64,000 bases of DNA from Megaustenia siamemsis (Eukaryota; Mollusca; Gastropoda; Stylommatophora; Ariophantidae). The notes under the pieces are model-generated. The model saw only the letters and a list, made by a program, of their open reading frames with translations, did no database searches and was not told the DNA's origin. Where the stretch lies: positions 65,896,666 through 65,960,665 of the forward strand of contig JAVIAB010000092.1 of NCBI GenBank assembly GCA_032433765.1, read 5' to 3'. The translations under genes and the position numbers were made by a program. Positions 1 to 10,284 of the stretch are shown piece after piece (the stretch's first letter is position 1; every line of letters begins with the position of its first letter).

Positions 1-649
1 CATAGATCTGCGTCTGCCGTGTTTCTCACACCAGTATTGACTGATAAACGTAACACGTCCCACTGTAATCTGGGACTCACTAAATACGGGAAAACTTCGA
101 CACCTGTAGACACCTGTGTCGATCGTTTATGGCTCCCAGCGAGACGGAGGAGGACTGACTGGTCAGTGTATCATTAACCCGGTCTATTACCCGCGTGTCG
201 TAAACGGGATAAATAACATTGGCGGCGGTTAATTAGCCTGGTCTCTGGTCGCGTCATACGGTGAGCGCCGTAATCAGTGTTAGCATATAGTAAAAAACTC
301 GGGGAAATTGTAGACCCGGTCCTATAACCAGGGAAACGCTTTAAACAGGTGGTCCTAAGACCAGGTTCGACTGTACCAGCAAGTATGCAATATCGAGTTA
401 AACAGGAAGTTTAATAGCAAGGTATGAACATATGCTTCGATTATGTAAGAACAATTAAAGAAGAAGATGACATCTGTACATATTGCAAAGCTGCTAAAAG
501 AAATTAAACTAGTTTGTTAGTATGTCATACTAATCAATATGGATAGAAAGAGATAGGGAGATGATTGTTAAGAATTGCTGCAGCGAAACATCTATGATAA
601 GTAAACATATGGTATAAGATGACGATTTGCATTATCTAATTCTTTTCTT
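1..649. other. Unassigned unique-looking sequence
   Basis: I see no convincing coding region, tRNA-like head or internal repetition here. It runs up to a LINE-D scrap that begins near 650. The short open frame at 627-815 is antisense to that LINE scrap and is not a gene. Confidence 0.4.
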
Positions 650-885
650 CCTAATTTATGCCTTGGAGTCGACGAGAGAGATATATTATGTGGTCCTTTG
701 CTCCTTGGTTGGTTGCAACAGTTTGACGCGTCCGAGTATACCTTTTGAGGACGGATTGTACTCACAGTTTATTGCTTTCATAAGTTGTGTTGAGAACTGT
801 ATGGGATGTCCTTAATTTTTCTTCCATGCCACGTGGCCGAAGCATATAATTTGTTGTTTCTTTATATATTCTATCAGGTGAAGAT
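650..885 (-). mobile_element. LINE-D 3' fragment (diverged)
   Basis: Read on the minus strand, this matches the 3' coding end of the LINE family also seen at 46985-47300, 47760-48090 and 50010-50325. Shared landmarks on the plus strand are a block like GAGATATATTATGTGGTCC near 685, the CCACGTGGCC stretch near 826, and the TTGTTGTTTCTTTATATATT block near 851. In the better copies the last encodes an I-E-Y-I-K-Q-Q-type motif just before W-F-G-H. This copy is diverged and has lost its frame. Its left end runs directly into the 55-bp tandem array. The assignment rests on alignment by eye to the other copies in this window. Confidence 0.5.
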
Positions 886-897
886 GATCCCATGCTC

Positions 898-3080
898 TCT
901 TTTTAGTTCGCTGTTTCCATGCTTTCTCACTAGCTGACATCATATATTGATGTCTTTTTAGTTCCCCGCCTCCTATACTTTCTCACTAGTTGACATCCAT
1001 CATGATGTCTTTATAGTTCCCCGCTTCCTATACTTTCTCACTAGCTGACATCATAAATTGATGTCTTTTTTAGTTACCCGCCTCCTATACTTTCTCTCTA
1101 CCTGACATCCATCATGATGTCTTTATAGTTCCCCGCTTCCTATACTTTCTCTCTAGCTGACATCCATCAAGATGTCTTTTTAGTTCCCGGTTTCCTATAC
1201 TTTCTCTCTAGCTGACATCCATCATGATGTCTTTATAGTTCCCCGCTTCTTATACTTTATCTCTAGCTGACATCATATATTGATGTCTTTTAGTTTCCCG
1301 CCTCCTATACTTTCTCTCTAGCTGACATCCATCATGAAGTCTTTATAGTTCCCCGATTCCTATACTTTCTCTCTAGCTGACATCCATCATGGTGTCTTTT
1401 TAGTTCCCGGTTGCCTATACTTTCTCTCTAGCTGACATACATCATGATGTCTTTTTAGTTCCCCGCTTCTTATACTTTATCTCTAGGTGATTTCCATAAT
1501 GATGTCTTTTTAGTTCCCCGATTCCTATACTTTCTCTCTAGCTGACATCCATCATGATGTCTTTTTAGTTCCTCGCTTCCTATACTTTCTCTCTAGCTGA
1601 CATCCATCATGTTGTCTTTTTAGTTCCCCGCCTCCTATACTTTCTCTCTAGCTGACATCCATCATGTTGACTTTTTAGTTCCCCGCCTCCTTTACTTTCT
1701 CTCTAGCTGGCATTTATCATGTTGACTTTTTAGTTCCCCACTTCCTATACATTCTCTCTAGCTGACATTTATCATGTTTACTTTTTAGTTCCCACCTATA
1801 TTTTCTCTCTAGCTGACATTTATCATGTTGACTTTTTAGTTCCCACCTCCTATACTTTCTCTCTAGCTGACATTTATCATGTTGACTTTTTAGTTCCCAC
1901 CTCCTATACTTTCTCTCTAGCTGATATTTATCATGTTGACTTTTTAGTTCCCACCTCCTATACTTTCTCTCTAGCTGACATTTATCATGTTGACTTTTTA
2001 GTTCCCACCTCCTATACTTTCTCTTTAGCTGATATTTATCATGTTGACTTTTTAGTTCCCCGCCTCCAATACTTTCTCTCTAGCTGACATCCATCATGTT
2101 GACTTTTTAGTTCCCCGCCTCCTATACTTTCTCTCTAGCTGGCATTTATCATGTTGACTTTTTAGTTCCCCACTTCCTATACATTCTCTCTAGCTGACAT
2201 TTATCATGTTGACTTTTTAGTTCCCACCTCCTATACTTTCTCTCTAGCTGACATTTATCATGTTGACTTTTTAGTCCCCACCTCCTATACTTTCTCTCTA
2301 GCTGACATTTATCATGTTGACTTTTTAGTTCCCACCTCCTATACTTTCTCTCTAGCTGACATTTATCATGTTGACTTTTTAGTTCCCACCTCCTATACTG
2401 TCTCTCTAGCTGATATTTATCATGTTGACTTTTTAGTTCCCCGCCTCCTATACTTTCTCACTAGCTGACATCCATCATGTTGTCTTTTTAGTTCCCCGCC
2501 TCCAATACTTTCTCTCTAGCTGACATCCATCCTGTTGACTTTTTAGTTCCCCGCTTCCTATACATTCTCTCTGGCTGATATCCACCATGTTGTGTTTTTA
2601 GTTCCCGGCTTCCTATACTTTCTCTCTACCTGACATCCATCATGATGTCTTATCAGTTCCCCGCTTCCTATACTTTCTCACTAGCTGACATCCATCATGT
2701 TGTCTTTATAGTTCCCCGCCTCCTATACTTTCTCTCTAGCTGACATCCATCCTGTTGACTTTTTAGTTCCCCGCCTCCTATACTTTCTCTCTAGCTGACA
2801 TTTATCATGTTGACTTTTTAGTTCCCCGCTTCCTATTCATTCTCTCTGGCTGATATCCACCATGTTGTGTTTTTAGTTCCCCGCTTCCTATACTTTCTCT
2901 CTAGTTGACACCCATACTGCTCTCTTCTTAGTTCGCCGCTTCTTATACTCTCACTAGCTGACATCCATCACGTTGTCTTCTTAGTTCGCCTCTTCTTATA
3001 CTCTCTCTAGCTGATACCCATCCTGCTGTAATCTAATTTCGCTGCTTCCTATACCATCTCTCTAGCAGATTTCCATAATG
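898..3080. repeat. 55-bp minisatellite array (about 40 copies)
   Basis: A monomer of about 55 bp is repeated around 40 times. Key blocks in order are TTTTTAGTTCCCCGC, CTCCTATACTTTCTCTC and TAGCTGACATCCATCATG. There are subfamilies: early units (about 960-1620) carry ATGATGTC, while middle units (about 1670-2450) carry TTATCATGTTGAC and TTCCCACC. A block of about 390 bp near 1670-2050 reappears near 2100-2450, indicating duplication of several units at once. Terminal units (after 2880) are diverged, as expected at array edges. No coding potential. Confidence 0.95.
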
Positions 3081-4347
3081 CGTATTAACCATATAATACA
3101 AGTTTTATTTATTTGATTGTTTTCTTTCTGAATCATGATCCACTCTTAACAATGATAGCACAACATTGGGACAACGGTTATGTTGAAAAACACCCTTTTT
3201 TTGCAACTCATGTGATTTGTGTCTTGTATAGTGAGAGTGGGTAACCAGATGCATAAAAACCATCATAGCCAGCAAAAATCAGGTGAACTTACATTTGAAT
3301 TGATGTAGGAGAAAGGATTATTTGTCTCGTGGGACAAAATAAATATTCTGACTGGAATATTTGTGGCGACTACACGACTTATGCGACCTATATTTTCCTG
3401 CTCCATGAAAGGGATATATCCCGTAATGATAATTCTAGTGTAATTTCTTTATTAGCCAAAGTGATCTTCTTTTGACCAATGGTCTAACATATTTAATTGT
3501 TTCTTGATTCGAATTCTTCTGCTTGTCATCTTTAGAAATAAATTTAAATGTCAACTTCATATTTTCTTTATTATGCTTACATTGCCAATGAGAGGTATAC
3601 ATAATAATCATATTTGCTTGTATTGTCTACAAAATTGCATGTCTTCTATGTCCTCTAGCCTAACGTAGACAAGGGAAGTTGCATTACTGTTTAAATTATT
3701 CTGTCTTTAGTTCTGGTAATATTCATTTTTTTCGTTTTATTTATTTTAATTTTTGTATCGAATAGTCTTCCTTTATGGTTAAAAGACACGTCCTGCATTT
3801 AGAGATGCCCATATGCCGAAAGCACTTTTTTTTAGAAATTATGCATGTGAAAGACATCAAGCACCCAACGTCACCTAAAAGTCGAGATCTTGACTCTACT
3901 AACAACGGAATGATGAATGAGGCAAGCACTTTGCGGCGACATAGATCAATCATTTGGCTCTTCCAAAAACCAGTGGAGATATTGGAGTGAAGTCTGCGGC
4001 CACGCACATTCCCTTGATAATAGACGTACATAGTGACTGTCACGTACATAAGACTAGAGTGATCACTCAGTCAACGACAGTTGCTCTGCAATATTGGCGG
4101 CACAAGGCTTGACAAATAAAGAGAGCGATAATGAGCGTACGAGAAAGTGGGAGAATGAGAGGGAGAGAGACCAACGGAGGCAGAGAGGACGTGAAAGAGC
4201 AAAAATTGTCCAAGTTGCGTGTTAATATATTTATATAATGGTTGAACTATCCACTAGTTAGACCTCAGTTATATCTTCCTTGCTTACGTGTTTTGCGTCT
4301 GTCAGAATATTTGTGCACGCACGTATCTCTATGTTTGTTTCTCCTCA

Positions 4348-4349
<2 letters not shown>
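3081..4349. other. Low-complexity AT-rich sequence without a recognised gene
   Basis: There is no recognisable domain. The opposing open frames around 3741-4049 overlap one another on both strands and resemble no family I know. A purine-rich stretch (about 4110-4200) precedes the TC microsatellite. Confidence 0.4.

Positions 4350-4390
<41 letters not shown>
4350..4390. repeat. (TC)n microsatellite
   Basis: An uninterrupted TC dinucleotide run of about 40 bp. It creates serine/leucine-rich pseudo-frames on the plus strand. Confidence 0.95.
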
Positions 4391-4392
<2 letters not shown>

Positions 4393-4564
4393 GTTTCTAT
4401 CTCTTTCTGCGGTTCTATTTTTCTTTCTATTTTAACTCTCTATTTAAATATAAAATTACAAAGTGTCTTACTCAACATTTGGGTGATTTAATTTTCATGA
4501 TGCGTACTATATATATGCAGTATATTCCCCATTATTGGTGTGTTTTCATTTCTCCCAATATTTT

Positions 4565-4925
4565 TGGGATGTGTTTCTTTCACTTACATATGTTTCACTC
4601 CAAACAAGTGGGATGCAATTCTCTCAATCGTGAACATTACATGTGTTTCACTCCTCACTACAAATGAGACGCATTTCTTTCATTTACATGTGTTTCACTC
4701 CAAAACATAGGATGCATTTCTGTCAGGTGTTTCGCTCCAAACAAAGTGGGATGTGTTTCTCTCACTCGTGAATGTTACATGTGTTTCACTCACTACAAAT
4801 TGGATGTGTTTCTCTCACTCGTGAATGTTACATGTGTTTCACTCACTACAAATGGGATGTGTTTCTCTCACTTTGAGTATTACTTGTGTTACATTCACTA
4901 CAAGTATGGTGTTTCCATCACTACT
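4565..4925. repeat. Degenerate 53-bp minisatellite
   Basis: About seven diverged units contain GGGATGTGTTTCTCTCACTC followed by GTGAATGTTACATGTG and TTTCACTCACTACAAA. The best-preserved pair lies at 4746-4870. Earlier units (from 4565) are longer and more diverged. No gene. Confidence 0.85.
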
Positions 4926-5292
4926 AGTGTAATACGTATGTGTTTGCATATGATCATGTCATTTTTCTCTATGTTTACGTGTTATGAGTTTCCCTGAAAA
5001 TAACTGTAATTTTTTTCCTCTCAAGGAATAATATTAACTCTTTCAATACGGACGAATTTTTATTAATTTAGCGGGAGAGATTTCAGAGATAAAATTTTTA
5101 ATGTTTTTAAATATTAATAATCATGTTTATATTTGTCTAACACTTAAAATATTTTATATGAATGTTTAGATAATTGAACAAGGAATTATATTTCGCCAAT
5201 ACCAAGATGATACAAGACATGTAAATAGAATATGGTTTGATAACAGCTTACACTAATAAAAGTGAGAGTTACGCAATGTGCGGCTAAACGTA

Positions 5293-5452
5293 CATGACCG
5301 AAATCGGCATTTTCCAGTGCCGCTTTACTTTCCCAGAAGAAAAATCCGGTACCCATTAGAGGCTGGGTGAACCGGAAACCGTCGATGGGATCGAACCCTA
5401 CCTCTTGTCCTTTGTAGTCCAGTTCACTAACCACTGAGCTTTCGCGGCTCCT
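5293..5452 (-). mobile_element. SINE-A copy, 3'-truncated
   Basis: On the minus strand the element starts at 5452 with a tRNA-like head: a box A of the AGCTCAGTGGTTAG type and a box B GGTTCGATCC near 5392-5401. The shared SINE core follows (GGTTCACCCAGCC, then AATGGGTACC) and then a T-rich linker. The 3' part is lost or too diverged beyond about 5293. Compare the fuller copies at 29689-29930 and 32625-32870. Internal Pol III promoters of this kind define tRNA-derived SINEs. The open frame at 5186-5434 is an accident of this repeat. Confidence 0.8.
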
Positions 5453-5503
5453 AGTTAGAAGAATGCTTAGGATGACGTCATCAACAGAGTTTATAATCAG
5501 TTA

Positions 5504-6345
5504 TCATCATCATCAAGTACCGTGCCTAGTGGCGTAGGTGATCATGTCTCTCCACAACTTTCGATCTCGGCAGCTATTTATAATTTCTGTTGTTGACCTT
5601 CTGCCAAGCCATTCTCTTAAGCTGTCTGTTATTTTTTCTCTTTGCTTCCCTCTATCTCTTCGTCCCTCAATGTTTCTAGTTGTTACAATATATTCCAGTA
5701 GTTCTCTTCTCATTACATGGCCAAAAAAAGATGATTGTCTCTTCCTAACATTGCAAATTAGGTCTCTTTTTGCTTTGACCTCTCTCAGAACCTCTTCATT
5801 ACTCTTCTTAGCTGTCCATGGTATTCTCAACATTCTTCTGTAAAACCACATTTCTACAAACTCCAGTGATTTTCTTGTCTATTGTCCTATTGTCCATGGC
5901 TCGCATCCATATGTTAAGACTGTCTCCACGTAACATTTAAAAACTCTTTTTCTTATTTCTATTGTCAAAAATGGAATGCATAGTATTTTCCGCATTTTTT
6001 GGTAAGCTGCTTTTGCCTTAGCCATTCTGCATCTCACTTTTTTTGTACATCTTCCGTCTGAGGTTAACAAAGTTCCCAAATATTTAAATTCATTTACCTG
6101 TTTTAATATTGTTCAACTTGTCTTTATTTAGCACTGAGGTGATGTCTTTTTCTTTCTTGTTACCGTTACTTCAACTTTTATGCTATTAAGGCTGAGTCCT
6201 TTATTTTTGCTTTCTTTCACTATAATGTCCAAAATTTCTTGTAACTCATTTTCACTCTTAGCGATTAATACTGTATCATCAGTATACCTTAGATCATTTA
6301 TATTATGGAATTGTTATTCCAGGCATGCCCCTTATGGATTTTAAA
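5504..6345 (-). mobile_element. LINE-A (RTE-like) 3' half
   Basis: This is the 3' half of a non-LTR retrotransposon on the minus strand, with reverse-transcriptase C-terminal and post-RT sequence. Visible landmarks are the Y-x-D-D region near 6270 (here YTDD, with YADD in sister copies), the EFKYLGTLLTSDGRC block near 6040-6100, VETVLTYGCEPWTIGQ near 5880-5925, and MWFYRRMLRIPWTAKKSNEE at 5790-5851 followed by SFFGHVMRREL. The 3' end has a (TGA)n tail, read as ATCATCATCATCAAG on the plus strand at 5504. A frameshift near 6100 and a break near 5880 inactivate it. It abuts 6346-7825, a copy of the 5' part in the opposite orientation. Confidence 0.9.
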
Positions 6346-7825
6346 GCCAACAGTAAACAAACCGACGGAAGGCTACAGAAAACCACCGTCGTAATTTCTT
6401 TGTATAATCATGAATCGCCACATCTTTAGACATAACGACAACAACGTTAAGGGGGATTCCCATGGAAAACCCTCGTTCGGTAGGGGATATCATGTGCTAC
6501 AGGTGATACCCGATCGTCATCAAGCTACTGTAAGCAAAATAAAGATTAAACAAACTCTAAAGCTAGGTACTTGGAATGTGAGAACACTCATGAAGAAGGA
6601 TAATCAGTTATAGAGATGGTAATTGTATTAAAGTGCAATGAAGCAAAAGAAGCATGGCTAAAACAGAGTTGAAATGCAGAGGTTGAAATGCAACAACATT
6701 GAGATGCCAAAGCTATATACAAAGAAATTGAAGAATTAACAGGAAGAAAAACGCATATAAAAAACTGAATGTGTAAAATCAAAGGAAGGATAACTGCTAA
6801 TTGAACAAGAAAGCATAATGGAACGATGGACAGAATACATTAAAGATCTTTATAATGATGAACGAACAGAAGTAAATATTAAGGATAATGGAGAAGGACC
6901 AGAAATACTCAAAGAAGAACAGGAAGACGTCTTGCACAATATGAAAGCAGGAAAAGCTCCTGGACCAGATAATAGAACTAAAGAAGAGATTGAAGCCATG
7001 GGTGATTTTGGAATAGAAATAATAACAAAAATATTGAATGATATCTACAACAGCGGATATACACCAGGCGACCTGCTCAAATCAATATTCATAGCCCTAC
7101 CAAAGAAATCTGGTGCGATTGAATGCGATGATCATCGCACAATAAGCCTTATGAGTCACATGACTAAGATATTACTAAGAATCATCATGCGAAGAGTGCG
7201 AAACAAAATCAGTTAAGAAATTAGCATGAACAGTGTGGTTTTGTTAGAGGTAAAGGAACGAGCAATGCTATATATATCATAAGATCTTTAGTAGACAGAG
7301 CCATAGAGGTGAAAACAGATCTATACTTATGTTTTACAGATTATATCAAAGCATTTGACAAAGTAGATCACCAAAAAATAATCAAAATTTTAGAAAGCAT
7401 AAACGTATACAGCAAAGATCTAATAATAATAAAGAACATGTACTGGCAACAAACAGCGGCCATAAGAAATGGAAATCAATTGGGAATGTTTAAACAAACA
7501 AAACAGGGTTGTGTGCTGTCACCAGATTTGTTTAATATTTATAGTGAGATTATTTTAAGATCCATAAGGGGCATGTCTGGAATAACAATCGGTGGTCATA
7601 ATATAGATAATCAAAGGTATGCTGATGATACAGTATTAATCGCTAAGAGTGAAAATGAGTTACAAGAAATGTTGGACATTATAGTGAAAGAAAGCAAAAT
7701 AAAGGACTCAGCCTTAATGTCAGAAAGACAGAAGTAATGGTAACAACAAAGAAAAAGACATCACCTGAGTTCAAAATAAAGACAAGTTGAACAATATTAA
7801 AACAGGTCAATGAATTTGAAATTGG
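6346..7825 (+). mobile_element. LINE-A 5' part, inverted partner, EN deleted
   Basis: This plus-strand LINE-A segment starts within the 5' leader (AACAAACCGACGGAAGG near 6357). It encodes the beginning of an APE-type endonuclease (LKLGTWNVRTL at about 6559-6591) and then loses most of that domain: the sequence jumps near 6605 to the linker before the RT. The RT itself is represented by KAGKAPGPDN (about 6943-6975), a block ending PKKSGAIECDDHRTISLMSH (7099-7158), DYIKAFDKVDHQK (about 7339-7377), [20 protein letters not shown] (7501-7560) and YADDTVLIAK (7618-7647). Stops at 7216 and 7738 and a frame change break it. It ends inside the EFKYLGT block and lacks a 3' end. Confidence 0.9.
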
Positions 7826-8587
7826 TGTGTTTCTTTTGTAGCGAGTATGTTGCAATTCTCTCTCTCTCTCTGTCTTGCTTTCTCACTTTGAAAGCGATGT
7901 GGATCTCTCACTATAAGTACCATATATCTCCTTGAATCATGTACTATCTTTCTATTAATGAGAAGGGCAGGTCTAAGAACATACTACTCTAAAAACAAAT
8001 ATTTCTTTATTGTTCTTTATCTGTTTCCTAACTTTCTATGAATGTAAACTCATTATAGAAATACAACTAGCAAAAAAAAAATTGAAACATTATGACAGAT
8101 AAATTGACATCAAAGCAAGTAACTTCAGAACTATAGCTGTTAAAAATAAAATAACATACCCCCTCACCTTTCATGTATGACTCTGAAACATAGGCACTAA
8201 GTAAGAAAACAGAAAAAAACTTGAAATGTGGATTTGTAGAACAATGTGACAAATTTGGTGAGCACAAAAGAAACAAATAATGAAGTTTTTAAACGACGAA
8301 AATGAAGAAAGAGCTATTTTAACACAATTCGAATTAGAGAAATAAAACGTTATATCGTGTAAAGATGCATGATAATCAAATTAAGAGGGAAAATACAGCG
8401 TAAACGAGATAGAGGCAGAAGGTGTGTGGAGTGACAATACCGAGAACGATAGACAGCATAACCGTGTGGGGACGAGCGTCATCACATCAGGCGACATGGT
8501 GAAATAGCACTCCATAGGAGTCAATAATTTTTTGTGGAGACGTTACAAGATGATGATGAAACTGGTATCTCCATCAATGGAATATGT
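7826..8587. other. Spacer with short TC run and possible LINE tail
   Basis: A short (TC)n run sits at about 7857-7870. At 8380-8570 a plus-strand stretch encodes a basic QRKRDRGRR-type segment and ends in AAGATGATGATGAAAC. This resembles the post-RT tail of CR1/Jockey-like LINEs, but it has several stops and I hold it only weakly. The rest is AT-rich and unassigned. Confidence 0.3.
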
Positions 8588-8611
8588 CTCTCTCCTCTCT
8601 CTATCTCTCTA

Positions 8612-8669
<58 letters not shown>

Positions 8670-8694
8670 TATGGTACATCACATTCATAGATAG

Positions 8695-8744
<50 letters not shown>
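8588..8744. repeat. (CT)n-(TA)n compound microsatellites
   Basis: A CT-rich run passes into (TA)n ending at about 8667. After a short spacer with TGAATATGGTACATCAC, a second (TA)n run covers about 8699-8744. Confidence 0.95.
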
Positions 8745-8747
<3 letters not shown>

Positions 8748-8879
8748 TTGTGCTTCACCTATCACCAGTATTGAATGTTGTGTGTTGTGTATGTCTCGTA
8801 TTGAATATTGTAAACTATCTCCATTTATTAACATGTAAATATATCCGTGAGTGTACCATTTTCATCATTGTGATGCAAG

Positions 8880-9610
8880 CGCTCCGTTAATCTGATGTAA
8901 CTCTATCTATCCATGAATGTGATGTACCATATTCATCATTATGATATAACTCTATCTATAAATTTGAGGTACCCTCTTCATCATTGTGATGTAACTCTAT
9001 TCAAAATGTGATGTACCCTCTTCATCATTGTGTTGTAACTCTATCCATGAATGTGATGTACCCTCTTCATCATTGTGTTGTGTTGTATCTCTATCCATGA
9101 ATGTGATGTACCCTCTTCATCATTGCGTTGTAACTCTATCCATGAATGTGATGTACCCTCTTCATCATTGTGTTGTGTTGTACCTCTATCCATGAATGTG
9201 ATGTACCCTCTTCATCATTGTGTTGTACCTCTATCCATGAATGTGATGTACGCTCTCCATCATTGTGTTGTACCTCTATCCATGAATGTGATGTACCCTC
9301 TCCATCATTGTGTTGTACCTCTATCCATGAATGTGATGTACCCTCTTCATCATTGTGTTGTACCTCTATCCATGAATGTGATGTACCCTCTCCATCATTG
9401 TGTTGTACCTCTATCCATGAATGTGATGTACCCTCTTCATCATTGCGTTGTAACTCTATCCATGAATGTGATGTACCCTCTCCATCATTGTGATGTACTT
9501 ATATCCATGAATTTGATGTACCCTCTCCATCATTGTGATGTACTTCTATCCATGAATGTGATGTACCCTACCCTCTTCATCATTGTGATGTAATTGTCCA
9601 TGAATTTGAT
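8880..9610. repeat. 45-bp minisatellite array
   Basis: The 45-bp monomer comprises CTATCCATGAATGTGATGTA, CCCTCTTCATCATTG and a TGTTGTACCT-type linker. Units are diverged at the left edge (8880-9010) and near-identical from about 9075 to 9490. Alternation between CTTCATC and CTCCATC marks two subtypes. Because 45 is divisible by three, overlapping plus-strand frames stay open (9075-9593, 9170-9493). They translate only the repeat and are not genes. Confidence 0.95.
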
Positions 9611-10284
9611 AGAGTGTTCTCTGTAAACGGGATACAATTCACCCCCTGTTCTTTGTCAGATTTCTGTGTGTGTGAAGTAATTCTTTCTATGAGTGTAATG
9701 TAATTATATGTTTAATGTATTATTCACCATTAGTGTGATGTAACTCTCTCTCTATTTAGAAGTACAATTGCCTGTCTGTTGTTATAACTGTGTTCCAGTT
9801 TGATTGCGCTACTGTCTATCCACCCGGTTTGTTATTGTACCATCCTGTCTGTTACATCTAACTGCATTGGTTACTGCTATATTCGTGTCAGAATCGCATC
9901 AGAGGTTCCATTGTTTTCTTTGTTCTCTACTAGAATTGTTCTCACTATGACGTTGCCGGCTTTCCCACCTGTCTCATTTGCCTCTAGTAGATTCTGTCTT
10001 AGGAAAAGTATTTCCATTATGTTAAACACTTATCAATCGCCCTCGTGGCATGTTTACCGGCATCTTTATAGGGTTGGTGTCTTTATTTGTTTATTTTCTC
10101 AATAAAAAATGGTTATTGTTACTTCATATAAGCTTCCCGTCTTACAGTTATCTGACTTGTAACTTATTATTGCCTAACTTGCATATATTGAACTACGGAA
10201 ATTTATTTTGTTAGTTGCTATTTAATATCATACCATTGATGTGATTATTATGTAATTTGTCTCCTCTGTTCAGCTGTTTCTTAT
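9611..10284. other. AT-rich spacer, no gene seen
   Basis: The first part has decayed phrases resembling the neighbouring 45-bp monomer (GTGATGTAACTC near 9735). The remainder up to the 3' end of LINE-A is unassigned. The open frame 9800-10105 has no recognisable domain. Confidence 0.4.
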
